Shown here: positions 7,701 to 14,325 of the stretch, piece by piece
Numbering within the stretch: position 1 is the stretch's first letter
Layout of the letters: every line of letters begins with the position of its first letter
NCBI GenBank assembly: GCA_049324835.1
Contig: JBMOMT010000059.1
Span: 62,001-126,000, forward strand
From: JBMOMT01 sp049324835
GTDB taxonomy: Bacteria; Chloroflexota; Anaerolineae; CAYNKW01
DNA length: 64,000 bases
Direction: 5' to 3'
Program-made: the position numbers and the translations under genes
The notes under the pieces: model-generated
What the model was told of the DNA's origin: nothing
The model's input: only the letters and a program-made list of their open reading frames with translations
Databases searched by the model: none

Positions 7701-7890
7701 GGATCACCTCTTGTTCTGTGAGAGGCTGGACCACGCCGGCCGGCAGGGTATCGCCAACCATCGGCCTGACCAGGCTGGGCAGCGAGCCCACGTCGTGGCC
7801 GTAGAATAAACGTTCCATCTCGTCAAAGGTGACGCGGGAGCCGAACGTGTCTCGAAGCTGTTCCTGCAGAGAAACCGACAACTTTTTCAT
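4738..7890 (-). CDS. FAD-linked oxidoreductase/Fe-S fusion protein with Met-rich tail
   Basis: The protein has 1050 aa. Residues about 40-270 are a PCMH-type FAD-binding domain (VPRGKSTSGYGG, SSTAAGWLAQGGVGFGAYEFG), followed by the FAD-linked oxidase C-terminal domain to about 490. Then come two [4Fe-4S] motifs (CSQCGYCVDECD and CTTCELCHVRCCED) and two CCG domains of the HdrD/GlpC type (ACCGIP and HCCGS). Together this is the GlcD+GlcF or D-lactate dehydrogenase plan in one polypeptide, probably oxidising a 2-hydroxy acid and passing electrons to a quinone or partner protein. The last 122 residues are a Met/Pro-rich tail with 25 Met. GGAG lies nine bases before the ATG. It follows the PocR-domain regulator by 45 bp. 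Confidence 0.85.
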   Translation of the reverse strand: MKKLSVSLQEQLRDTFGSRVTFDEMERLFYGHDVGSLPSLVRPMVGDTLPAGVVQPLTEQEVIQLVALARTHGVPLVPRGKSTSGYGGVMPTRGGLVIDFARMNKILSVDAEAMTVTVQPGVVWEKLEKELNKQGLALRTYPSSAPSSTAAGWLAQGGVGFGAYEFGAFRENVVSCRVVLPGGQVREFSGEDHSAGSLRSDSGRAGQSLDLISDAEGATGLITEVTIRLRAHEPEALWGFSFENSADLVTAIQAVRQAGLPLWSISFVNPTMAEIHNNLPPHMEHGHVVETHRPQVPVSYLALFVAPQSRREAVEAPLQAIARKAGGQAVDAEIAEHEWENRFDLMHGKRLGPSTAPSEVVVPLSSLSGALGGIQDRVKLPMLMEGLITTHPVSDEADDVTLLGFILHDERKFTFNFAFALALTVLRVAKQHGGRAYATGLYFAREAERVLGAERVRRMRAFKTEVDPQNLLNPDKVLNGKPLLSAFMGLAGAFEPIVRVFGNAAKSPIGERIEGQGRRGIPDDVAWYAYACSQCGYCVDECDQYYGRGWESQTPRGKWYFLRRYMEGKVDWNQKMVDTILACTTCELCHVRCCEDLPIEPSWLKLRGQLIQDQEKMTFPPFEIMRQSLLKEHNIWSSYRVDRPKWMPEEALGKLPEKAEIAYFPGCTASYVEHDIAQATACLMNKAGIEFTYLGHDEACCGIPMLVAGLWDAWETILRHNVAAMKARGVKTVVTSCPACWLVWHNFYPEWAARLGIDYDFEAKHYSELLADKIEAGEFELDRKVDLTVTWHDSCHMGRAGQIYEAPRKLIQAVPGIKFVEMAHNRQQAHCCGSVLSLVADPDVGERVGDVRLQEAEDAGAQALVAACPCCEVQLRVTADKTGRDLPVIDLAHLICDGAGIEHPDSTPYALEMWAVFEAMIRLLKPEAMADFMADLLPEMIAAMPGPFPAMMNMVKASPGPVREAMITMMRPMMPFLFPRLLPGMMPKVMPDMLAAVGRRIAMPQHMEEQMPDLMPAAMDNLMPKMLPLIIPHFMPRMEAYLRGESTNGR

Positions 7891-7935
7891 TCTTTTTTAC
7901 TCCAATTGGAAAATTTGCAGCAGGGCTTGGATCGT

Positions 7936-8712
7936 CTAATAGCCAGTTATTTCGGCGATGCGACGCAGGCGGCCCAACAGATTGAGCCGTTCCTCGCCGA
8001 TCTCGGCAAAGATGGTGGTGACGCGGTGCAGCAAGCGGGATACCTGTTGTTCTCGCGGCGCGTCCAGCACGGCGACGCGGGCCAGGGCCTGGCGCAGTCT
8101 TTGCTCGTCCAGGCCGGTGGCAGCGGCAAGCTCGGCGATGCGGGCCGCCCATTCGTCGCCGGCGGGCGGCGCGTCGAGGAACTGACCGGCGTAGGTAGCG
8201 GCCACGAACTCTCCCTGAACCTCGATCAGTCTCCAAAAATAGTGCAGCCCGGCGTGGCAGGTCGTCGGTCTGGGTGTGGCGCCATGCCGCGAGATGGAGG
8301 TCTGCCACGATGTGCAGCACCGTTGCAGGCCGGCTTGGGTGTTCAGGATCAGGTTGCAGAATTCACAGGAATGGGCCACGGGCGTGAGAGGCGTGCCATC
8401 GAGGGCGGTGGTGACCGTACCGACGCTCAGGGTCTCGGCAAAGATATCCTGGATGGCCTGGATGCAAGAGAGGGGCAGGGCCTCGGGCGAAGGTTGCAGG
8501 TCGGCGACTGCCGAGGGCGGCTCGGGCACATCCAGATCGGCCTGCTGCTCCTGGAGCCAGCGTGCGATGGCCTGGCGGGCAAAACGCCACTGACCGCCCA
8601 CCTTGAACCCCTCCAGACGCCCGTCTTTTAGCATCCGATAAATGGTGATACGGTCAACCTGGAGCAGATCCTGCAATTGTCGCGTCGTCAGTAATTCGTC
8701 CATCGTGTTCAC
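7936..8712 (-). CDS. excisionase-type HTH regulator with PocR sensory domain
   Basis: The protein has 258 aa. Residues 8-54 form an excisionase/MerR-like HTH (LTTRQLQDLLQVDRITIYR, then GRLEGFKVGGQWRF). Residues about 83-185 match the PocR ligand-binding domain: Cys116 and Cys119 (CEFC), Cys132/133 after GLQR, and Cys152 in CHAGL. That domain senses small hydrocarbon-type ligands in other bacteria. The C-terminal 60 residues are helical. The promoter places the RNA 5' end at about 8713, so the GTG at 8712 would be leaderless; ATG at 8703 is an alternative. It probably controls the downstream FAD/Fe-S gene and itself. Confidence 0.8.
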   Translation of the reverse strand: MNTMDELLTTRQLQDLLQVDRITIYRMLKDGRLEGFKVGGQWRFARQAIARWLQEQQADLDVPEPPSAVADLQPSPEALPLSCIQAIQDIFAETLSVGTVTTALDGTPLTPVAHSCEFCNLILNTQAGLQRCCTSWQTSISRHGATPRPTTCHAGLHYFWRLIEVQGEFVAATYAGQFLDAPPAGDEWAARIAELAAATGLDEQRLRQALARVAVLDAPREQQVSRLLHRVTTIFAEIGEERLNLLGRLRRIAEITGY

Positions 8713-8719
8713 GGATCAC

Positions 8720-8748
8720 AGTGTACCACATGAAAGGACAAATGTCAA
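8720..8748 (-). promoter_or_regulatory. promoter of the PocR-domain regulator, with AAAGGACA direct repeats
   Basis: On the minus strand TTGACA (8748-8743) is followed after 17 bp by TACACT (8725-8720). Two identical AAAGGACA boxes at 8733-8740 and 8753-8760, exactly 20 bp apart (about two helical turns), lie in the spacer and just upstream of the -35 box. They are good candidates for binding sites of the PocR-domain regulator itself. Confidence 0.7.
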
Positions 8749-8761
8749 ATAAAAAGGACAT

Positions 8762-8783
8762 ATAACAAGCTATGTCTTGTTAT
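8762..8783. promoter_or_regulatory. inverted repeat between divergent regulator genes
   Basis: ATAACAAG (8762-8769) and CTTGTTAT (8776-8783) form a perfect 8-bp inverted repeat with a 6-bp spacer. It lies between the promoters of the divergent PocR-domain and XRE-cupin regulators, a likely operator for one of them. Confidence 0.45.
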
Positions 8784-8813
8784 GGCAGAGTTTTTCCTGC
8801 TGGGTTTTGATGG

Positions 8814-8843
8814 TTGGGAGCGGCGACCAAGCTGTGGTATAAT
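8814..8843 (+). promoter_or_regulatory. promoter of the XRE-cupin regulator
   Basis: TTGGGA (8814-8819) and TATAAT (8838-8843), 18-bp spacer. The predicted RNA start near 8850 leaves a leader of about 28 bases that includes the GAGGAG ribosome-binding site. Confidence 0.65.
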
Positions 8844-8877
8844 AGGCCCAATCGTACATCATGAGGAGAGTATGACG

Positions 8878-9468
8878 ATGAGCGAGCAGCAGCCCCCGGA
8901 CGTGGGCACGCAATTAAAAATCTTGCGTGAGCAACGTGGCCTGTCGATGCGCGCTCTGGCCGAGTTGTGCCAGATCTCGCCGAACACGATCAGTCTCATC
9001 GAGCGGGGGGCCACGTCGCCCAACGTGTCTACCCTGCACCAACTGGCAACCGCCCTGGATGTGCCCATCACTGCATTTTTCGAGACGCCCGGCGATCCGC
9101 TTCAGGTGATCCGATCCCGCCCGGGAGAGCGCCCCTTCTCAGGGAACGCGGCGGTCCGGCTGGAGAGTCTGGGGTCGGGTCTGGCGGAACAAAGCCTGGA
9201 GCCTTTTCTGGTGACCATGCTGCCGGCGGCCGACAGTGGTCCAGGGGCCATGAGCCACGAGGGGCACGAGCTGGTGTACTGTCTGAGTGGGGTGCTGGAA
9301 TACGTCATCGAGGGGGTGAGTTACCGGCTGGGAGCCGGCGAGTCGTTGCTTTTCGAGGCCGGCCTGCCCCATTGCTGGCGCAATCCTGGCAGCGAGCCGA
9401 GCCTCTTTTTGTTGATCTTGCAAACAAATAGACCGGGTGTATCTGTGGAGCAGCACCTGGGGCAGTAA
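8878..9468 (+). CDS. XRE-family regulator with C-terminal cupin domain
   Basis: The protein has 196 aa. Residues about 10-65 are an HTH_3 DNA-binding domain (LKILREQRGLSMRALAELC, ISPNTISLIERGATSPNVSTL). Residues about 120-190 form a cupin sensor (GHELVYCLSGVLEYVIEG, YRLGAGESLLFEAGLPHCWRN). Such proteins (PuuR/SutR-like) often repress amine or amino-acid catabolism. The ATG at 8878 is preferred because GAGGAG lies nine bases upstream; the ATG at 8872 is only three bases from it. The predicted RNA start (about 8850) excludes the longer frame beginning at 8782. The next gene downstream has its own promoter. Confidence 0.85.
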   Translation: MSEQQPPDVGTQLKILREQRGLSMRALAELCQISPNTISLIERGATSPNVSTLHQLATALDVPITAFFETPGDPLQVIRSRPGERPFSGNAAVRLESLGSGLAEQSLEPFLVTMLPAADSGPGAMSHEGHELVYCLSGVLEYVIEGVSYRLGAGESLLFEAGLPHCWRNPGSEPSLFLLILQTNRPGVSVEQHLGQ

Positions 9469-9499
9469 ATATGCTATCGACCTGGAATCGCACCCTCGC

Positions 9500-9528
9500 C
9501 TGCCACGCCGCGCAAAACGTGGTATAAT
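9500..9528 (+). promoter_or_regulatory. promoter of the gene at 9578
   Basis: CTGCCA (9500-9505) and TATAAT (9523-9528), 17-bp spacer; the -10 box is perfect, the -35 box matches four of six. It starts 31 bp after the XRE-cupin stop codon. Confidence 0.55.
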
Positions 9529-9577
9529 AAGCGTCACGATACCGGTTCAACCGCTCACATGCACAAAGGAGGTGCAA

Positions 9578-10843
9578 ATGGACGACCTTCGCGAGAAACT
9601 GAAAATCTCGGCCGCCCAGCTCGACGAGATCAACGCTCTGTTGCTGGACCCCCACACCCAGGTCATCAACGACTTTTTGGCCGTCGTCGAAAAATACGGC
9701 ACGCCGGCAGAGATCAACCGCCAGGCCGCCGAGGCCAGGAAACTGCCCAATCTGATGGCCCGTCTCAGAGCCATCGATTCCCCCTACCTGGCCGATCTGG
9801 AATGGCTCGTCGCACAGCGCGACAAAAAGGCCTTTATCAGCGTGGCCGACTATCGGCGCAAAGTGCTGGGCAGCCGGGTCGATGGCATGACCTTCAAAGA
9901 CGATTTCGCCGTCACGCTCGAGATCAGCGCGCTGCAATACTTTTCTTTTCTCATCGCCGAGGCCAGGCAGGCCATCGACAAGGGCGAGCTGATGCCCGGC
10001 CGCTACATCCGCGTGCGCAAGATGAAAGAACAGGAAGCCGACAGCGGCGACATCCTGGCGGTGGCGGCGGCCATGCAGATCGTCGGCGCCAGCTATGTGG
10101 AGACGCTGGACACCAAAGGCACCGATGGCTCTAACGTTCACCTGGGCGGCCCGGAGACCATCACCGGCTACTTTGGCGGCGTGGGCCAGCCCAACCATTA
10201 TGCCCTCAAGTGGCTCGACGAATTCCTCTATTACTATACCACCTATGGCATCAAGCAGGTGCTCAACATCAACCCCGGCACGGTGCTGCTGGGCTACTTT
10301 TTGCACAAACTCGGCGTCGATAACGAGTTCAAGATCTCGGTCTATATGGGCAACGATAACCCCTACGCCGCCCTGTGGACGCTCATCGGCGCCCGGTTAT
10401 TTGGCCGCGACGATGGCAGCACGTCGCTCATCGGTTTCAACTGGAGCAACAGCGTCAACAACGAAACCATCGAGATCACGGCCCAGGTGCGCAAGGCTCT
10501 GAACCTGGAAGACATCGTCCGGTTCGAGCACCACATCACCGAAACCTACAAGAGCATCGTGCGCCAGCCCTACGACCGCACCGACGAACTGGTGGCGCTG
10601 GCGGATCATGTGGCCAACATCTCGGCCAAACACGAAGGGGCCGGCCCGGCGGTCGACGCGACGCGCGAGCACCCCTCCGACATTCTGGACTATTTCCGCG
10701 ACAAGAGCGAGATTCTGGAAGTGGGCCACCTGGCCTATCTGGAGCGCAACTATCTGGACAAACACGACGCCCTCAACCGCACCGCCCGGGCGCTGACGCA
10801 GAACGGCCTCTCGTTCATCGCCGCCCAGAATCTTCATCAGTGA
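9578..10843 (+). CDS. conserved protein of unknown function (421 aa)
   Basis: I do not recognise this protein. Start ATG at 9578 has a near-perfect AAAGGAGG five bases upstream, which overrules a longer frame from 9437. It is soluble and probably cytoplasmic, with a helical N-terminal third (about 1-110). A central region (about 150-310) with conserved-looking glycines and strands (ADSGDILAVAAAMQIVGA, ETLDTKGTDGSNVHLGGPET, NINPGTVLLGYFLHKLG, SLIGFNWSNSVNNETIE) reminds me of a TIM-barrel enzyme. The C-terminal 100 residues are helical and rich in His, Asp and Glu, which could bind metal. It stands alone between the XRE-cupin gene and the 33-bp palindrome. Confidence 0.75.
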   Translation: MDDLREKLKISAAQLDEINALLLDPHTQVINDFLAVVEKYGTPAEINRQAAEARKLPNLMARLRAIDSPYLADLEWLVAQRDKKAFISVADYRRKVLGSRVDGMTFKDDFAVTLEISALQYFSFLIAEARQAIDKGELMPGRYIRVRKMKEQEADSGDILAVAAAMQIVGASYVETLDTKGTDGSNVHLGGPETITGYFGGVGQPNHYALKWLDEFLYYYTTYGIKQVLNINPGTVLLGYFLHKLGVDNEFKISVYMGNDNPYAALWTLIGARLFGRDDGSTSLIGFNWSNSVNNETIEITAQVRKALNLEDIVRFEHHITETYKSIVRQPYDRTDELVALADHVANISAKHEGAGPAVDATREHPSDILDYFRDKSEILEVGHLAYLERNYLDKHDALNRTARALTQNGLSFIAAQNLHQ

Positions 10844-10851
10844 CCTCAAAA

Positions 10852-10884
10852 AGGTGACAGTCACCTTCAAGGTGACTGTCACCT
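10852..10884. repeat. 33-bp double palindrome, copy 1 (acts as terminator)
   Basis: AGGTGACAGTCACCTT (10852-10867) and AAGGTGACTGTCACCT (10869-10884) are perfect reverse complements; each arm is itself a palindrome (GGTGAC-N-GTCACC). It lies between convergent genes and overlaps the stop codon of the minus-strand selenoprotein gene. On the minus strand it is followed by TTTTT, so it can end that transcript. A copy differing at one base lies at 28568-28600. Confidence 0.75.
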
Positions 10885-11322
10885 CTCGTCCGACGCCCCA
10901 TCCAACACCTGTAACAGAATGTGCACCGCCCGCTGAACCAGCGCGCTGCACGGCTCCTTGCCTTCCTCTTCCGAGCCGTAACGCCCATCACGCAGCGCAG
11001 CACACTGCGAAGGGCCGATCTCGCTCACAAAACGCTCGCGGTAACGGGTCACTGCCTGGCGCATGGGTTCCTCGTTTTCCGATGGATGGGATGGCGCCAG
11101 GTGAAGACCGATCACCATCACCCCGCCGCTGAGCGCACCGCACAACTCTTGCTGCGAGCCGCCCACGCCACCCCCAAAGGCAGTCGCCAGTCGAACCATC
11201 GACCTGTCCACCGTGCCCCACAGATGCTCACCCACGGTGAGCAGTGTGGCATCGGATCAGTGATGCCCCAGGGCCATCAGATCGGCGGCGCGACGGGTGA
11301 TCGGTTGTTCGGTTTTTGGCAT
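10879..11322 (-). CDS. C_GCAxxG_C_C family protein, predicted selenoprotein (Sec22 at UGA 11257-11259)
   Basis: The frame runs from ATG at 11322 (GGAGG six bases upstream) through one in-frame TGA (codon 22) to the stop at 10879, giving 147 residues. The family signature is complete if TGA is read as Sec: GHH-U-SDATLL, ATAFGGGVGG, LCGALSGG (Cys61), then Cys107 and Cys125. In relatives the first position is the cysteine of the GYNC-like motif. The TGA is followed by a strong hairpin at 11218-11249. These proteins are small redox proteins, often encoded near oxidoreductases. The conventional short form from the GTG at 11235 would lack the first redox residue and has no ribosome-binding site. 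The alternative is a simple nonsense mutation. Confidence 0.8.
11218..11249 (-). promoter_or_regulatory. predicted bacterial SECIS element 1
   Basis: In the mRNA, 21 nt after the UGA, a loop GUG (11235-11233) closes a perfect 8-bp stem UGCUCACC/GGUGAGCA (11243-11236 with 11232-11225). Below a small internal loop lie five more pairs CCACA/UGUGG (11249-11245 with 11222-11218). A UGA-to-loop distance of 16-37 nt and a G at the start of the apical loop are the known bacterial SECIS rules; both are met. Confidence 0.72.
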
Positions 11323-11339
11323 GGCTTTCCTCCGTGCTT

Positions 11340-11370
11340 GCCGCAGGCTCGAACCTGCGGCCCAGTTTTT
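11340..11370 (+). terminator. hairpin followed by T tract
   Basis: Arms GCCGCAGG (11340-11347) and CCTGCGGC (11354-11361), 6-base loop, then CCAGTTTTT on the plus strand. There is no plus-strand gene before it other than those beyond 10843, so it may instead be a structural remnant; it lies in the leader of the selenoprotein gene on the minus strand. Confidence 0.35.
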
Positions 11371-11377
11371 AAAAGGC

Positions 11378-11498
11378 GTAACTGCTCACCCTCCCGCAGG
11401 CCCTTGTAGGGGCACGGCATTGTTGTGTCCCTGCTGCCGCAATTTATCGATTCGCCAGTGCCCAGATTAGCCTGCGGGAGGGTAGGCTGAGCAGTCAC
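11378..11498 (-). mobile_element. MITE-like element, copy B (121 bp)
   Basis: Same length and inverted ends as copy A (GTAACTGCTCA at one end, TGAGCAGTCAC at the other, one substitution), inserted in the opposite orientation. It is flanked by a perfect 8-bp duplication TAAAAGGC (11370-11377 and 11499-11506). It has no coding capacity. It inserted at the very end of the glycerate kinase gene: the G of that gene's TAG stop is the first base of the element, whereas the sequence across the empty site would read TAA. Confidence 0.82.
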
Positions 11499-12850
11499 TA
11501 AAAGGCAAAGATAAGCATCAAGTCGTTAACGTTGGTATTGGTGGGGCCGGTGACGATGGCATCACCCAGGGTTTTCCAGAATGGATAGGAATCGTTGTTG
11601 GCCAGCGCCGCTTCGGCATCCAGGCCCAGTGCACAGGCGCGGGCGACCGTATCGCCCCAGGCTGCCGCTCCGGCAGCATCGGTGGGGCCATCGGTGCCGT
11701 CGGTGGCCAGGCTCACCAGGCACAGATCGTGCCAGCCCTGGATCGCCAGCGCGGCCGCCAGCGCCAGTTCCTGGTTGCGGCCGCCCCTGCCGCTGCCGCT
11801 GACGGTGACGGTCGTTTCACCGCCGGCCACCAGACAGGCGGGCGGAGCGATGGGCCAGCCATGACGGGCCATTCCCTTGCCGATCCCGGCCAGAACCCGG
11901 GCCACCTGGCGGGCCTCACCCTCGATAAACGTGGACAGCAGCAGGCTGTTCAGGCCCAGGGTGCGCGCCCGATCCACCGCGGCCTGGGCGGCGATCTCGT
12001 TGCTGCCCACGACGACCGTCTGGACGCGCTCGAAAACGGGATCGCCTGGTTTGGGTGTCTCGGCAATGTCACCCGCCATGCCGGCGCGCAGCCGGGCCAC
12101 GACGTTTGCAGGCGCGCCGTCCAACAGGTTGTATTTGTGCAGCACCTTCCAGGCGTCGGCGTGGGTACTGGCGTCGGGCGCGGTGGGGCCAGAAGCGATG
12201 ACATCGAGCGGGTTGCCCACCACATCGGATAACACCAGGGCGATGACGCTGGCCGGTTGGGCCAGGCGCGCCAGTTGCCCCCCCTTGAGGGCCGAGAGGT
12301 GTTTACGCACGGCGTTCAGCTCGCCGATGGTCGCGCCGCAGCGCAGCAGCGCGCCGGTGATGGTTTGTTTGTCTGCCAGCGACAGGCCCTCGGCGGGCAG
12401 GGGCAGCAATGCCGAGCCGCCGCCAGAAATGACCACCAGCACCAGGTCGCGGGATGTCAGGCCGGAAAGAAGGTGCGCGATGTGGCCTGCCCCGGCCTGT
12501 CCGGATTCGTCGGGAGTGGGATGCCCGGCCTCGACGAGGGTCACCGGGCCGACAGGCTGCCCCGGCGGCAACAGGTGATGGTACTTGACGTTCACCGAAC
12601 CACCAACGATACGTTCGCCCAATAACTGCCACAGCGCAGCGGTCATGGGCGCGCCGGCCTTGCCGCCGCCCACCAGCCAGACGCGGTCGAAGGCGGTCAG
12701 GTCGTAGCGCCGCCCGTCCACCAGGAGCAGGTCGCCACGGCGTTGCACAAAACGCCTCACCGCCGCTCCCGGCTCGACAGCGGCCAGGGCCGCTGCCTGC
12801 ACTGCCTGAATGAGCCTGTGTTTCGTCGCTCGATCCATGCGCGATGTCAT
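11498..12850 (-). CDS. glycerate 2-kinase (MOFRL/DUF4147 type)
   Basis: The protein has 450 aa, usual for GckA/TtuD-type kinases that convert D-glycerate to 2-phosphoglycerate with ATP. The N-terminal DUF4147 domain contains the nucleotide loops VGGGKAGAPM, VLVVISGGGSALLPLP and LSALKGGQLA. The C-terminal MOFRL domain contains VAGGETTVTVSGSGRGGRNQE and SLATDGTDGPTDAAGA, the signature of the family. Its start overlaps the stop of the upstream solute-binding protein by four bases (ATGA), so the two are translationally coupled and glycerate or a precursor may be the imported carbon. MITE copy B supplies the last base of its stop codon. Confidence 0.9.
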   Translation of the reverse strand: MTSRMDRATKHRLIQAVQAAALAAVEPGAAVRRFVQRRGDLLLVDGRRYDLTAFDRVWLVGGGKAGAPMTAALWQLLGERIVGGSVNVKYHHLLPPGQPVGPVTLVEAGHPTPDESGQAGAGHIAHLLSGLTSRDLVLVVISGGGSALLPLPAEGLSLADKQTITGALLRCGATIGELNAVRKHLSALKGGQLARLAQPASVIALVLSDVVGNPLDVIASGPTAPDASTHADAWKVLHKYNLLDGAPANVVARLRAGMAGDIAETPKPGDPVFERVQTVVVGSNEIAAQAAVDRARTLGLNSLLLSTFIEGEARQVARVLAGIGKGMARHGWPIAPPACLVAGGETTVTVSGSGRGGRNQELALAAALAIQGWHDLCLVSLATDGTDGPTDAAGAAAWGDTVARACALGLDAEAALANNDSYPFWKTLGDAIVTGPTNTNVNDLMLIFAF

Positions 12851-14229
12851 TGTCCCAACGTGGTCATGACCTGGGCGGCGGCTTCTTGTGGGCTCTGCTC
12901 GCCGTTGAGCACCGCCCGGATGGCGATCTGCCAGGCGGCAGCCACCTCACGGTATATCGGTGTGAGCGGGTAGGGTTGGGCGTTTTCCAACAAATCGGCG
13001 AGGAATTGAAAATAGGGGTCTTGTTCGCTCAGGTGTTGGTAGGCAGAGCGGCGCACCGGCAATGTGCCGTTGGCCAGGTTCCAGTTGGTATTGTTGTCTG
13101 GGCTGAGCCACCATTCCAGCAGGTGAGCGGCTGCCTCGCGACGATACGGATCGTCGGTGACGATGGCGATCATCCAGCCGCGGGTCACACTGGGCGCTGG
13201 GGCTGTCAGGCCGGGGATAGTGGCATAAGAGGTGGTGCGCAACGTATCGCGGTTGGCCAGATAGTGGCTGGCCAGCATCTCGGTCATGGCGACCTCGGCC
13301 TCCAGGTAGATGGGCCAGGCCTGGAGGGTGGTCTCGAGTTGGAGCGTGATGGTGGGCACGGCGCCGCTCTGGATGCCAGCGGCGTAAAAGTCGAGCATGG
13401 CGGTCATCGCCTCCTGGCTCAGCGTCAGTTGACCAAATTCATCCAGCAGGGACACGCCGGTGCCCAAATAGTGCACCAGAGAGGAGTCGCCGGCCAGCCC
13501 TCCCTGGCCGGCTGCCGGAAAGAGGTAACGGGCTTGAGGTCGGGTCAGGACATCACTCCAGGTGAGGGGAGGTGTCTGGAGCTTGTTGGTGTTGTAGAGC
13601 AGGTGAAGCGCGTCGGTCTGGAACTGGATACCCTGCAGGCGCCCGTCGATGCGTCCGGCCTCCAGGGCAAATGGAAACAGATCCTCCTCCAGGGCAGGTG
13701 TGAGTAGATCGTCGAGCGGTTGCAACAATCCGGCTTTGGCGGCGTCGCGCAGGGCATAAGGTTCCAGGAGGATCAGGTCTGGCAGCACCGTTGGGGCCAC
13801 AGAGCTGGCAGTGAGCAGAAAATCGAGCAGGCCGCCTTTACCCTGCGGCTTTTTGAGCGTATATTGCAGTTTGACGGCTGACTGGGTGTCGTTAAAAGTT
13901 GCCAGGAGCTGGCGCATCACCTCTCCGCCTGGGCTTTCAGCCTGGGGGGAATAATCGGGCGCCGTCCAGATGGTGAGGGTGATGACGGGCGGAACGGTCG
14001 GTGTGGCGGGTGGCGCGGTGGCTGCTTCTGGTGAGGGGCTCTGAAGGGCGATCGACTCGACCGGCGTGGGTGACGAGTCGGTGACCGGCGTGTTCAGGGC
14101 CTGGCAGCCGATGAGCCAGAGAGCCGTCAGCCACAACAAAAAGCCCAACAGAACAGCGAGTATAAGCATCCGGCTGCGGCCAGCCGAGGTGTTGTTATCC
14201 TCAGAGGAGAACAGAGGCCCTGGAGGCAT
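12847..14229 (-). CDS. extracellular solute-binding lipoprotein (sugar ABC type, family 1)
   Basis: The protein has 460 aa. A hydrophobic N-terminal segment (about residues 21-41) ends in the lipobox LIGC, so it should be lipid-anchored at Cys42 outside the membrane, followed by a Pro/Thr/Ser linker. The mature part fits family 1 sugar-binding proteins (ITLTIWTAPDYSP near the N-terminus, VTRGWMIAIVTDDPYRREAAAHLLEWWLSPDNN near the C-terminus). No permease or ATPase gene is adjacent, which is unusual; the downstream partner is glycerate kinase. It has a strong promoter directly upstream. Confidence 0.78.
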   Translation of the reverse strand: MPPGPLFSSEDNNTSAGRSRMLILAVLLGFLLWLTALWLIGCQALNTPVTDSSPTPVESIALQSPSPEAATAPPATPTVPPVITLTIWTAPDYSPQAESPGGEVMRQLLATFNDTQSAVKLQYTLKKPQGKGGLLDFLLTASSVAPTVLPDLILLEPYALRDAAKAGLLQPLDDLLTPALEEDLFPFALEAGRIDGRLQGIQFQTDALHLLYNTNKLQTPPLTWSDVLTRPQARYLFPAAGQGGLAGDSSLVHYLGTGVSLLDEFGQLTLSQEAMTAMLDFYAAGIQSGAVPTITLQLETTLQAWPIYLEAEVAMTEMLASHYLANRDTLRTTSYATIPGLTAPAPSVTRGWMIAIVTDDPYRREAAAHLLEWWLSPDNNTNWNLANGTLPVRRSAYQHLSEQDPYFQFLADLLENAQPYPLTPIYREVAAAWQIAIRAVLNGEQSPQEAAAQVMTTLGQ

Positions 14230-14296
14230 CCATCTTGCCCTTCACTGCGAGTCCAATCCTGCCACACAGGCAGCCGTCGAAGCGCGTCTGCCAGAG

Positions 14297-14325
14297 AGTA
14301 TAAGTCAGAAAAGAGGGCTTGTCAA
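14297..14325 (-). promoter_or_regulatory. promoter of the lipoprotein/glycerate kinase operon
   Basis: TTGACA (14325-14320) and TATACT (14302-14297) on the minus strand, 17-bp spacer. The -35 box contains the TGA stop codon (14324-14322) of the upstream radical SAM gene. Confidence 0.75.

Noticed and set aside
11235..11259. Reading the C_GCAxxG_C_C gene as a pseudogene or as starting at the internal GTG
   Set aside because: The N-terminal 21 codons follow a perfect ribosome-binding site and end at the exact Cys position of the family; the internal GTG has no such site and lies in the SECIS hairpin loop.
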